Assembly: GCA_946530965.1 (NCBI GenBank) | Contig: CAMNAK010000001.1 | Coordinates: 124,001 to 188,000 of the forward strand | DNA length: 64,000 nt | Direction of reading: 5' to 3' | Origin: an uncultured Candidatus Saccharibacteria bacterium | GTDB lineage: Bacteria; Patescibacteriota; Saccharimonadia; Saccharimonadales; Saccharimonadaceae | In this document: one piece after another, positions 44,096-52,484 of the stretch | How positions within the stretch are numbered: position 1 is the first letter of the stretch | How the letters are laid out: each line of letters starts with the position of its first letter | Made by a program: the position numbers and the translations under genes | Notes under the pieces: model-generated | Databases searched by the model: none | What the model was told of the DNA's origin: nothing | The model's input: the letters and a program-made list of their open reading frames with translations, nothing else

Positions 44096-45068
44096 TTAAT
44101 AATTTATCTTTGAAAAAATATCATCAACAATCTCGAAAGCTTCTTTTGCTTGCTGCCGATCTATAATAGGGCTGTTAATAGCTCCATGAACTATCATGCA
44201 TCTGTAGGTGTTAATACTATTAAAAGCGTTTTTGTATCCAGTAGCAAAAGGATTGTCTAATAGTTTATTCTTCATGCAAAATTCTAACGCGGAGTTAAAA
44301 CCTAAAATATTCTTATACTCACTCGTATTGGCTCCGTATGCTCCAGATTTCTTTATTATATATATCAAATAAGCTTCGAATGTTATTGCTGCGTCGAGAA
44401 CGCAATCTAGGTTATTATATGATTTATAATCAAATTTCGTCTTATTTTCAAAAAAACTTCCAGGGCGGAATTTCGGTATTTATCGCGTCTTGAAAATTCA
44501 GTTTTTGACTAGGATTATTTGATATAAGAGAAATTGAAGGCGCAATTATTGCGTCATCGCTTTTCCAAGTATTCGACTTTTTATTTTTGTAATATAGAAA
44601 GCATTTGAGGCTACCGGTGCATAGCTCGCGAGTATCGAGAAAATCATTTCCGCACGCAGCTAGATTATATTTGTAAGTAAAAAATTCTAACAATTCATAA
44701 ACGACCGTTTGCGGCCCATTATTTTTTAGTTCTTTTGATATCTGTTTAAGATCTTTGTCGCTACAGTTTAATAAGATGTCTATCGTAGTTGTTTCGTAAC
44801 TATATAGCTCTAGTATTGGCTTGTATGCTAGAAAATTAGTATTAAATCTAGGCGGGACAAGTTGATTTTCTCTGAAGTAAGTCTGACATCCAAATATTAC
44901 ATGTCTTTTTGGGTGCGCCTTACTGTCACTCGAAAACCTTAAATAACCATCTACTAGCTCAATGTCGTAATTAATCTTATCTCGTAATGTAATTTGAAAA
45001 TAGGCGAATCTTTTGAAATGGTTCTTTTCGGCTATTTCTAATATATTGAACCGTTGATTCTTAAGCAT
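44096..45068 (-). pseudogene. HEPN-type gene 1, frameshifted in a T7 run
   Basis: Two ORF-track entries (44448-45068 and 44096-44368) are one gene. Reading the minus strand, AAG TTT TTT TGA stops frame 1; dropping one T gives KFFENKTKFDYKSYNN and runs 27 open codons straight into the second ORF, for a protein of about 323 aa. The N-terminal 200 residues are unrecognised. The C-terminal part is helical and carries YRCMIVHG, an R-x4-H motif of HEPN ribonucleases, in the expected late position (NTYRCMIVHGAIN). The start ATG at 45068 is 8 bases after a TATAAT, so leaderless. Alternatives are a sequencing error, phase variation, or slippage producing full-length protein. Confidence 0.65.
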
Positions 45069-45193
45069 TTGCTTGTATTATATATTACTTTTAATTAATT
45101 CTTGAGTAGTGTTGCCCCTCGGCTACTATTTATTGCGATGATCGTCATCGGATAATGTTCATGCGCTCGAAAAATAGGGCGGGCTGAGATTGA

Positions 45194-45280
45194 AAAATCC
45201 TAGTAGAAGAATTTCGTTTGGGAATGATCGAATCAAAAGAAGACTTCATCGCACAATGGCAAGCTGCTTACGGCAATTAA
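45194..45280 (+). pseudogene. Possible C-terminal relic of a lost gene
   Basis: Open frame without start: ILVEEFRLGMIESKEDF, then a tail ending AAYGN and TAA. The composition looks like the end of a real protein, but upstream frames are closed. It sits in the spacer between divergent HEPN-type genes 1 and 2. I cannot name the parent. Confidence 0.25.
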
Positions 45281-45308
45281 GCTTATGAAGTCTAAGAATA
45301 ATGTGGTC

Positions 45309-45942
<634 letters not shown>

Positions 45943-46204
45943 TAAGGTGCTTTGTATTTAAGGGGAAGCTAGAAGTTGGATTGAATTGCGAAATATAGCT
46001 TTGGTATTTATCTGATTCATTACACCAGGCTGAATATACATTGAATAAAGGCCTACATATTTATCCGAGCGCTTTTCTGTCAGTTGTTGGCTGAGTTGCA
46101 GCATTTGCCTATGCGCTAATTGATTTGTTTTTGAGCTGCTTGGTATTGCGCTTTTTGTAGACTTCGTAAGAATAGGGATAATTGCAATAATAATACAGGT
46201 GATA
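45943..46204. other. AT-rich gap with no recognised gene
   Basis: About 260 bases between HEPN-type genes 2 and 3 before the palindrome at 46205. Short frames only, none with a binding site. Nothing recognised. Confidence 0.4.
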
Positions 46205-46239
46205 TTAAACTTAGTATAAGGCTAAGTTTAACCTATAAT
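46205..46239 (+). promoter_or_regulatory. Perfect 10-bp palindrome abutting -10 box
   Basis: TTAAACTTAG-TATAAGG-CTAAGTTTAA (46205-46231) immediately precedes TATAAT (46234-46239) upstream of HEPN-type gene 3. It covers the -35 to -10 spacer, as an operator would. Confidence 0.65.
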
Positions 46240-46280
46240 CATTACGCTAATTATGTCAGAATAAAAAAGAATCCATATAT

Positions 46281-47552
46281 ATGCTTATGTCGAAAGACTC
46301 AAATAAATATACTACCGTCAACGACGCGCTAGACGCAATATCGATTGGCTATTATATCGAGAAATCAATTCCCAGACCAACTTTTATGGAGTGCCTTACT
46401 GACTTTTTGAAAGACAGCGAAATACTCAAAAAGAATACAAAGTATATTATTAATGATTTCGCTAATAATTACGAAAAATACAAACAAGAAAGCCGAAACC
46501 ATAAAAAAGAACTCCCAAAAGAAGCAATAACCTTTATCATTCCGCTAGATTATTATCTTCCAATACCCGAAAGATACTATGCGTCAACATATGATAACGG
46601 GAGCTTAATTCAGACTTCGGTTTACCATTACGAAATACAAATCAGCCAAGATAGGCTTCGCCTATCTTTTATAGCTATTACAATTAATAATAAAAAAACG
46701 GGGAAAATTGCAAAAGCTATCAAAAAGAATAATTATCCAGTTATAGGCGAAGTGTATGATGTTGCAATAGTCGAAGCCAACAGGATAATAAGAAGCTTTC
46801 TTGCACTAACGAAAAGACATAATCACTATGTTCATGAAATTACCAGAATCCAGCTGCCTTCAACAATTAACATTTTAATATTTCATAGAAATACAAAGAA
46901 GATTATCTATAAAACAATACTATTCGCTCATAGGGCCCCAATTCACGATTTTCTTTCAGCGGAATTATTGAATCGTGAAGAACTAGGCGAGTTAAGTAAT
47001 TATCATTGGAATGCTGGTATAACCAACAATAATGTTTTGAAACTATTGTCGAAACTAAATGACGCAATCAACGCTAGGTGCTTAGGAAAAGATTCTGAAT
47101 CCATATTATTAATGGAGTCATTTGTTGAGTATAGCCTGGGTTTTCTTTATTGCGAATGTCTGCGAATCGAGAACTCAAATACACCACTTGAGGAATGTGC
47201 GAGTAAGTATATTACCGAATGCAAAGAGCGAGGATTTAGTGCCGAGCGGAAAATAGCATCCATTCTCGGGTATAAAAGTAATGATGAGTATGAGACTTTT
47301 AAAGCAAAGATCGGCAAAGAAGCCTTTAAAGAATCCTGTAAAGATGTTAGGAATATACTAACGCATAATTTCTTTAGTACAAAAGCGGAATCTAGCCATA
47401 GCGAAGAGGCGATCGAAAGTGCTGGTAATTACGTATGCAGTATAGCAAAAGAAATCTTAAAACAAGCAGCTAATCATTCATCTATAGAGCAGATAAAAAT
47501 ACTAATAACCGCAACTGAAATGCTTACAAAAAAGGTAGATCAAGAGCAATGA
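46281..47552 (+). CDS. HEPN-type gene 3 (N-terminal unknown domain plus HEPN)
   Basis: 423 aa (ATG at 46287 is an equally possible start). N-terminal about 250 residues form an unrecognised alpha/beta domain. The C-terminal part is helical: LLMESFVEYSLGFLYCECLR, then CKDVRNILTHNFF with Arg-Asn-x-x-x-His (about residues 357-362), the HEPN catalytic motif, then a terminal helix. The layout of sensor domain plus C-terminal HEPN matches ApeA/AbiJ-like abortive-infection effectors and HEPN-type gene 1. Upstream lies a perfect palindrome at the -10, suggesting control by a repressor. Confidence 0.65.
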   Translation: MLMSKDSNKYTTVNDALDAISIGYYIEKSIPRPTFMECLTDFLKDSEILKKNTKYIINDFANNYEKYKQESRNHKKELPKEAITFIIPLDYYLPIPERYYASTYDNGSLIQTSVYHYEIQISQDRLRLSFIAITINNKKTGKIAKAIKKNNYPVIGEVYDVAIVEANRIIRSFLALTKRHNHYVHEITRIQLPSTINILIFHRNTKKIIYKTILFAHRAPIHDFLSAELLNREELGELSNYHWNAGITNNNVLKLLSKLNDAINARCLGKDSESILLMESFVEYSLGFLYCECLRIENSNTPLEECASKYITECKERGFSAERKIASILGYKSNDEYETFKAKIGKEAFKESCKDVRNILTHNFFSTKAESSHSEEAIESAGNYVCSIAKEILKQAANHSSIEQIKILITATEMLTKKVDQEQ

Positions 47553-47833
47553 TTAAGCGAGCGTGACAGAAACCCTAAATATAAAGCCTGGGGCGCCTGA
47601 TAATAAAGCACTTCGTTTTTATGATTATTCGTTTTTCAAAATAGTACGACATTTATAAAATATATCTAAATAAGAGACATAGCGGACGAAAAAATCTGCA
47701 CGCTCATGATGTTAAAAATATTGGCCGACTAAGTCTAAATCATATACATATACGCAAAATATAAACCGTTGCATAAAATGCAACGGTTTATCAATAAAAG
47801 AGCCTCCACGAAAACATACTTGTTAATAATCAG
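47553..47833. other. Gap with strong hairpin, no clear gene
   Basis: Contains a perfect 12-bp inverted repeat AAACCGTTGCAT-AAA-ATGCAACGGTTT at 47763-47789, which could stop transcription from either side. The plus ORF 47769-48041 starts inside the hairpin and is antisense to better candidates; I do not support it. Confidence 0.5.
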
Positions 47834-47962
47834 TTATTGTATATTTTTGCGGCAACTAGCAAACATGTCACAATTCAGTCGTTCGGAATCTCCGAACAAC
47901 TCAACAAAAAACAAGGCCTTGGATCCGCTATGCAGCAGTGCTGTACCTTGTAGTGCTTTCAT
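47834..47962 (-). CDS. Possible 42-aa protein, low support
   Basis: Minus-strand frame starting MKALQGTALLHSGSKALFF and ending in a Cys-containing tail (CDMFASCRKN). No ribosome binding site. It lies just downstream of the decayed toxin gene and could be a relic of the same lost element. Not in the ORF track. Unrecognised. Confidence 0.25.
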   Translation of the reverse strand: MKALQGTALLHSGSKALFFVELFGDSERLNCDMFASCRKNIQ

Positions 47963-47996
47963 TGTAGTCTCATTCTTTTCAAAACGTCAAGTAGTC

Positions 47997-48257
47997 TCAA
48001 AATTTCACAATCTCTTTATTCTTCTTAATGACCAAAAATAAATATTTCTTGCACCTAAACATAATATCTGGCGACTTATCTAATCCTACAGAAAGGAAGG
48101 TAACATCATGGCCGGTGCGCGCTAATAATTCGCCAACCTTCAATTCGTGCGGCTGGGCCATCGCCCCTTCCTGGATTATTACTTTGCCTCTCTTCATCCA
48201 GTTAGCGTACTTCACTGACCGTCCGCACTCAATCATTAGCAAAACAGACCACAACAA
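47997..48257 (-). pseudogene. Decayed CdiA-like/phage-type nuclease toxin domain
   Basis: 86 codons. MKRGKVIIQEGAMAQPHELK followed by LLARTGHDVTFLSVGLDKSP and DIMF matches the start of a contact-toxin type nuclease domain (G.V...F......K.PDI), while KKYLFLVIKKNKEIVKF matches its usual end. The catalytic middle (the W-E-I-K and QS-NII-LRR region expected in this family) is missing, so an internal deletion is inferred. The likely start of the domain is Met at 48197. Recognition is from memory of the family pattern, so moderate only. Confidence 0.4.
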
Positions 48258-48337
48258 AAAACAATACTCCTTCCTGTTCTTTACCTAAAACTTTTCATGT
48301 TATAGAATAACCGCAAAATAAAAAAGTGGAGGTTAAA

Positions 48338-49156
48338 ATGAATCGAGACAAATTACGTATTGTAAATAAGATTTTTAATAACGATACAATTCGTACGGTC
48401 TGGGATAATAAGGCTGAGAAGTATTATGTGAGTGTTGTAGATATCGTGAAAATAATTACCGAAAGCATTGATGGCCGTAAGTATTGGAATAAGTTAAAAC
48501 AGCGTCTTCGTGAAGAGGGAAATCAAACGGTGACAAAATGTCACCAGTTGAAGCTTAAGGCGCATGATGGCAAATATCGCCTAACTGATGTCGTGGATAT
48601 TGAAGGCATGTTCCGTATTATTGAGTCTATCCCTAGCAAAAACGCTGAGCCCATCAAGCAATAGCTGGCTCATCTAGGCAGTGAACGAATCGATGAGGCT
48701 TTCGATCCGTCGCTCGCTCTTCAGCGCTCTATAGATTATTACCGCGCCAAGGGTTACGATGAAGCATGGATTCGCAAGCGCATTCAGGGTATTCAAGATC
48801 GCAAAAAGCTTACGGATGTCTGGCATGAAAATGGCGTTAAAGGGCCTGCCGAATATGCAATCCTTACTAACGATATCTATAAAGAATGGTCCGGCATGAC
48901 TGCTAAAGAATACAAGAATTTTAAGGGTCTCAAGAAGGAAAATTTGCGGGACCATATGAGCGACCTTGAAGTTCTGCTCGCAGATATTGGCGAAACTGCG
49001 ACGCGCGAAATTGCAAAAGAAAAACGCCCAAAGGGACTTAAGGAAAATCGCAAAGTTGCTAAAACTGGCGGCAAAATTGCAGATAATACGCGTAAAGATA
49101 TCGAGGAAAATCTTGGCAAGCCAATCGTGAATCCGAACAAGAATCTCCTTAACTAA
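48338..49156 (+). pseudogene. BRO-N/DinD-like protein interrupted by one in-frame amber codon
   Basis: 273 codons in one frame with a single TAG at 48662-48664. The first part (MNRDKLRIVNKIFNNDTIRT, VDIEGMFRIIESIPSKNAEP, IKQ) and the second part (LAHLGSERIDEAFDP, YAILTNDIYKEWSGMTAKEY, LKKENLRDHMSDLEVLLADI) together make a complete BRO-N/DinD-type protein. Relatives have IKQWLA, so TAG replaces a Trp TGG. GTGGAGG precedes the ATG at 48338. Such genes are carried by phages and defence islands. Probably a recent nonsense mutation; read-through is the alternative. Confidence 0.75.
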
Positions 49157-49247
49157 AACGAAGAAAGCACTAATACTCAAGGCTCTTTACGTATACGGCG
49201 CCTCCGGAGTCTTTATTCGGATATAGCTGGATTGATCTCTGTTAAAA

Positions 49248-49874
49248 TTAGGCGGCCTTCTTTCTAAAACCAAACACCCCCAAAACCCCAGTAAACACTA
49301 CGGCGCTGTAAGTGCTAAATCTTTCAAAGATGCCAAAAACCTCTTTCGGCACGCTTCCGCTACCAACTGCCCCGACAAACATCAACGCTAGTGCAAAAAT
49401 AGCTAGTACCCCAAGCAGCCTATATCTACTCTTAAGCGCTCCGACCGCAATTAGTACCAAAGAGACAATAGACAGTAGCACTACTAAAGCCGTCAAAACA
49501 TACACATGTATGAAGCTCTGCAGACTCCCATCATAGCCCGCGCTCGAAAGAGGGAAAAGCGCATAGCCTATCGCAGAAATAAAATTCATGATCGCGAACA
49601 AATAAACCCCGAGCTTTAGTGATCTCTTCTTTTCGCCTCCAATCAGCACGCAAAGCAAAGCACAGCATAAGCAGCCCAAAATCTTGTAAACCGTAACAAA
49701 ACCGTTCGCAATCACGAACGATGGTGCATCGGTAGCGGTTAGGTCGCTCACGGCTTGGCTTGTCCAGCTGTATCCCGGATAGTTCATTGCGCCAACAATA
49801 TCGTGAAGCAAATAAAACAAAATACTCGCCACGCCAGATAGGCTCAAATAATTAATTAGCTTTTTGTTCTTCAT
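49248..49874 (-). CDS. DUF998 family membrane protein
   Basis: 208 aa from the ATG at 49874, which has AAGGAGG directly upstream; the ORF-track start 15 bases earlier lacks one. Six hydrophobic segments; HDIVGAMNYPGYSWTSQAVS DL region is typical of DUF998. Function of the family is unknown. It overlaps the end of the TetR gene by 23 bases, so the repressor and this protein are one operon and the protein is likely the regulated output. GC content and style suggest recent transfer. Confidence 0.8.
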   Translation of the reverse strand: MKNKKLINYLSLSGVASILFYLLHDIVGAMNYPGYSWTSQAVSDLTATDAPSFVIANGFVTVYKILGCLCCALLCVLIGGEKKRSLKLGVYLFAIMNFISAIGYALFPLSSAGYDGSLQSFIHVYVLTALVVLLSIVSLVLIAVGALKSRYRLLGVLAIFALALMFVGAVGSGSVPKEVFGIFERFSTYSAVVFTGVLGVFGFRKKAA

Positions 49875-50463
49875 AATCCTCCTTTTCATGCTGATCGCAG
49901 AACCATTTTATATATCTTCTTAGATTATCCTTATCGAAATCTTGATAAGATTTTTGACAGTCCAGCTCGAAGTCGATAAACGAATGTACTGTCAAAGAAA
50001 AAGCTATAGCTGCCGTCTCTGCGTCCTCAATACATAATTTGTTTTTCGCCTTTAGAATGTTAAATAACTCTTTGGTTGCAGCTATCATTTTATTCGTCTC
50101 TTCAATCAAGATTTGTGCCGCAGCCGGATTGGTTGTTCTTTCCGAATAAATAACACTGTAAAACTTTAGCATGTCTTCGCTCGTAGCCAGCTTCTTGTAG
50201 TTCGTGACAGCGCCAAGCAATATATCATAAGCACTCATGGCATCGATATTTTCAAGCGGTATATCCGGCACGCCTTGTTTTGATTTGCTTCGAAGATACT
50301 CATACATCTCCTGAATAAGCTCCTCTTTGGAGCGGAAGTGGTTATACAAAGAGGGCTTCCTGATGCCGACGCTCTCTGCAATCTGAGACATCGACAGGCT
50401 CTTTAGCCCATACTTCGAAGCTAAATCGAGCGTGGATAATAAGATTTCTTCCTTCTTGGTCAT
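49852..50463 (-). CDS. TetR/AcrR-family transcriptional regulator
   Basis: 203 aa. N-terminal HTH: ILLSTLDLASKYGLKSLSMS, QIAESVGIRKPSLYNHFRSK, EELIQEMYEYL, the standard TetR DNA-binding domain; the C-terminal ligand domain is unassigned. A perfect palindrome ACTACCG-TT-CGGTAGT lies 24 bases upstream of the ATG, the expected operator. It is followed by the overlapping DUF998 gene. Autoregulation is likely. Confidence 0.9.
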   Translation of the reverse strand: MTKKEEILLSTLDLASKYGLKSLSMSQIAESVGIRKPSLYNHFRSKEELIQEMYEYLRSKSKQGVPDIPLENIDAMSAYDILLGAVTNYKKLATSEDMLKFYSVIYSERTTNPAAAQILIEETNKMIAATKELFNILKAKNKLCIEDAETAAIAFSLTVHSFIDFELDCQKSYQDFDKDNLRRYIKWFCDQHEKEDYEEQKAN

Positions 50464-50486
50464 ATAATAATTCCTAATAAAACTAT

Positions 50487-50502
50487 ACTACCGTTCGGTA
50501 GT
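50487..50502. promoter_or_regulatory. Probable TetR operator palindrome
   Basis: ACTACCG-TT-CGGTAGT, a perfect 16-bp palindrome lying between the -35 and -10 (TATAGT) of the TetR-DUF998 operon. Confidence 0.75.
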
Positions 50503-50609
50503 TTGCGACAAGTCAAAAACTATACGGCTATTGAACTTGCTTCCGCTTGTTTTATCTTTTGGAGTTCCCATAAAATAGATATATAAAACAAACAGTGGAG
50601 GAGGTAATT

Positions 50610-51617
50610 ATGGCGCAAAACAATCAAGATCCAGAGCCTAGCGGCGAAGTGATAATCTATCAGACCGAGGATGGACTGACTAGGCTTTCGGTCAGCATGA
50701 AAAACGAAACGGTCTGGCTAACAGCCGAACAAATGTCGCGACTATTCGATAAAGCAATCTCGACAATTCGGGAGCATATTGGGCATATATTCGCTGAAGG
50801 AGAGCTCATTGAAGCTGAATGTGTGAGAAAAATCGGAATTTCCGATTTTTCTACTAAGCCTACAAATTTATATAATCTCGACGTCATCATATCCGTCGGC
50901 TACCGCGTAAAATCTAAGCGCGGCACGCAATTCCGTATCTGGGCAAACAAAGTTCTCAAAGAATATCTAATCAAAGGCTTCGCGATGGACGACGAACGCC
51001 TCAAAGGTCGCGGAGGCGGAGATTATTGGAAAGAGCTCTTCGAACGCATCAAAGATATCCGTTCGTCTGAGAAGCTCATGTATCGCCAGGTGCTTGACCT
51101 TTATGCGACCGCCATCGACTATGACCCGAAGGCGAAAGAATCCAAGAAATTCTTTGCGATCGTTCAGAATAAGTTGCATTACGCTACGCATGGTCACACT
51201 GCGGCCGAGCTGATTTTTGAGCGTGTCGACGCGAGCAAAAAGAATGTCGGCATGACCAACTTCCATGGTGAATACCCAACCATAAAAGATGTAGAGGTGG
51301 CGAAGAATTACTTGTCCGAGACTGAACTAAAAGTCCTGAACAACCTTGTTTCGGGCTACTTCGACTTTGCGGAAATTAGTGCTATAGAGCACAAGCCTAT
51401 GCACATGGCTGACTATATCGAGCAGCTTGACAAAATCCTTTCGACGGGCGGCCGCGAACTACTAGATGGTTCTGGCAAAATCGCTCACGAAAAGGCTATC
51501 GAGAAAGCTCGTGCGGAGTATCGCAAGTACGAATTGGATAACCCATCACCTGTAGAGCAGGCGTATTTAGAAGAGCTCAAAAAGGTAGCAAAAATCGCCA
51601 AGAAAAAATCAAGATAA
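50610..51617 (+). CDS. RhuM family protein
   Basis: 335 aa from the ATG at 50610, preceded by GGAGGAGG (the GTG at 50595 is upstream of this site). RhuM motifs: VIIYQTEDGLTRLSVSMKNE, TVWLTAEQMSRLFDKAISTI, NLYNLDVIISVGYRVKSKRG, TQFRIWANKVLKEYLIKGFA. The C-terminal part resembles a Fic-like helical region (AELIFERVDASKKNVGM). RhuM is named from a Salmonella pathogenicity island and is common in defence islands and beside restriction systems; its biochemical role is not settled. Confidence 0.88.
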   Translation: MAQNNQDPEPSGEVIIYQTEDGLTRLSVSMKNETVWLTAEQMSRLFDKAISTIREHIGHIFAEGELIEAECVRKIGISDFSTKPTNLYNLDVIISVGYRVKSKRGTQFRIWANKVLKEYLIKGFAMDDERLKGRGGGDYWKELFERIKDIRSSEKLMYRQVLDLYATAIDYDPKAKESKKFFAIVQNKLHYATHGHTAAELIFERVDASKKNVGMTNFHGEYPTIKDVEVAKNYLSETELKVLNNLVSGYFDFAEISAIEHKPMHMADYIEQLDKILSTGGRELLDGSGKIAHEKAIEKARAEYRKYELDNPSPVEQAYLEELKKVAKIAKKKSR

Positions 51618-51622
51618 GCAAA

Positions 51623-51653
51623 AATCCCGCACTCAAGATGCGGGATTTGTTTG
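51623..51653 (+). terminator. Intrinsic terminator of rhuM-like gene
   Basis: AATCCCGCA/TGCGGGATT hairpin followed by TGTTTG. Confidence 0.75.
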
Positions 51654-51661
51654 TGCTAAGG

Positions 51662-52261
51662 CTACTCCATCTTGGACTCACCGATAACAGCACTGCCAAT
51701 CAGTGACGGCTTATTGCCGTTCAGGCCACTAATACCGGCTACCTTCAGAATGTCGCAAAGGTCGCCAAGTAATATCGTGTCAAAGACGCAACCGTCATGC
51801 AAAAGATATTTTACGAGCTTCTGAGCGATATGCTCGAAGGGCCAAAGAAAAAGCACGTACCAGTCCTCCTTTGTGTTGGGGTGGAAGACGCGGTTTTCGG
51901 CGATCACTTTGGGCAGATCTTCGTTCATGTAGGTCCTGAAATCTTTGATGAAATGCTGGATATTTGCGTCGTCGGAATCTTCTGCGCCAAGAGCGGTATA
52001 CTCGATCTCGATAGCTTCGAGTGCCGAAATGATTTTCTAAGACTGACTCTCAAGCTCGGGTCTAAGAGTGGCCGCATCTTTTGCGATCTCCTTCAGGCGA
52101 GTGAGTGCGCTCGTGGCGGACTTCTCGCATGCTTCGACATGAAGCGGAGTGATTCTCCTGTCTTCGCTGGAATCTTCTATCTCATCTACTACGCCGTAAA
52201 GGTCGCAGAGAGCGGAGAAAAGACCACCAAGGACATTCCATCGGGCAAGAATGATGTTCAT
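51662..52261 (-). pseudogene. Cassette gene interrupted by one in-frame amber codon
   Basis: ORF-track entries 52037-52276 and 51662-51928 are in the same frame, separated by a single TAG at 52037-52039 and 36 open codons (KIISALEAIEIEYTALGAED and on). The complete frame from the ATG at 52261 (GGAGG upstream) has 200 codons including the stop. A TTGATA-17-TATAAT promoter lies at 52313-52341. The product is soluble and helical, unrecognised, ending GLNGNKPSLIGSAVIGESKM. The plus-strand ORF 51797-52267 is its antisense shadow. Recent nonsense mutation or read-through. Confidence 0.65.
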
Positions 52262-52312
52262 AAATAACGCCTCCAAAGTAAGATACTCTAACCGCTTAAG
52301 TTAGGTAGAAAT

Positions 52313-52341
52313 ATTATAATATAAAATATGCTATTTATCAA
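52313..52341 (-). promoter_or_regulatory. Promoter TTGATA-17-TATAAT (minus strand)
   Basis: One mismatch in -35 and a perfect -10. Drives the amber-interrupted cassette gene with a leader of about 45 bases. Confidence 0.75.
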
Positions 52342-52389
52342 GTGTGGCGTGTCTATTATAACCGCCACATACGCTTTGCTGCCTCCCCA

Positions 52390-52418
52390 TTGACTAATTA
52401 CTCCGCTTATGGTATAAT
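52390..52418 (+). promoter_or_regulatory. Promoter TTGACT-17-TATAAT with leader hairpin
   Basis: Near-consensus with extended TGG. The leader carries a GTACTCT/AGAGTAC hairpin and then AGGAGGA before the ATG at 52485. Confidence 0.8.
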
Positions 52419-52484
52419 AATAAACACTAGGCGTACTCTCCGCAAAAGAGTACGAGGTCTTTAAGTTTTTAGGAGGAATCTCTC

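Noticed and set aside
47769-48041. Plus-strand ORF of 90 aa
   Set aside because: Starts inside a perfect hairpin, lacks a ribosome binding site, and is antisense to the recognisable decayed toxin frame.
48338-49156. Genome-wide reassignment of TAG to an amino acid
   Set aside because: Several clear core genes (rpoC, the 17.8 kb gene, the FAD oxidase at 28641, the sugar transferase at 33450) end in TAG at the expected place, so TAG is a normal stop. TGA also ends genes normally (34141, 43843).
51797-52267. Plus-strand ORF of 156 aa
   Set aside because: Antisense to the amber-interrupted minus-strand gene, which has a promoter, GGAGG and terminator-flanked context. The plus ORF has no ribosome binding site.
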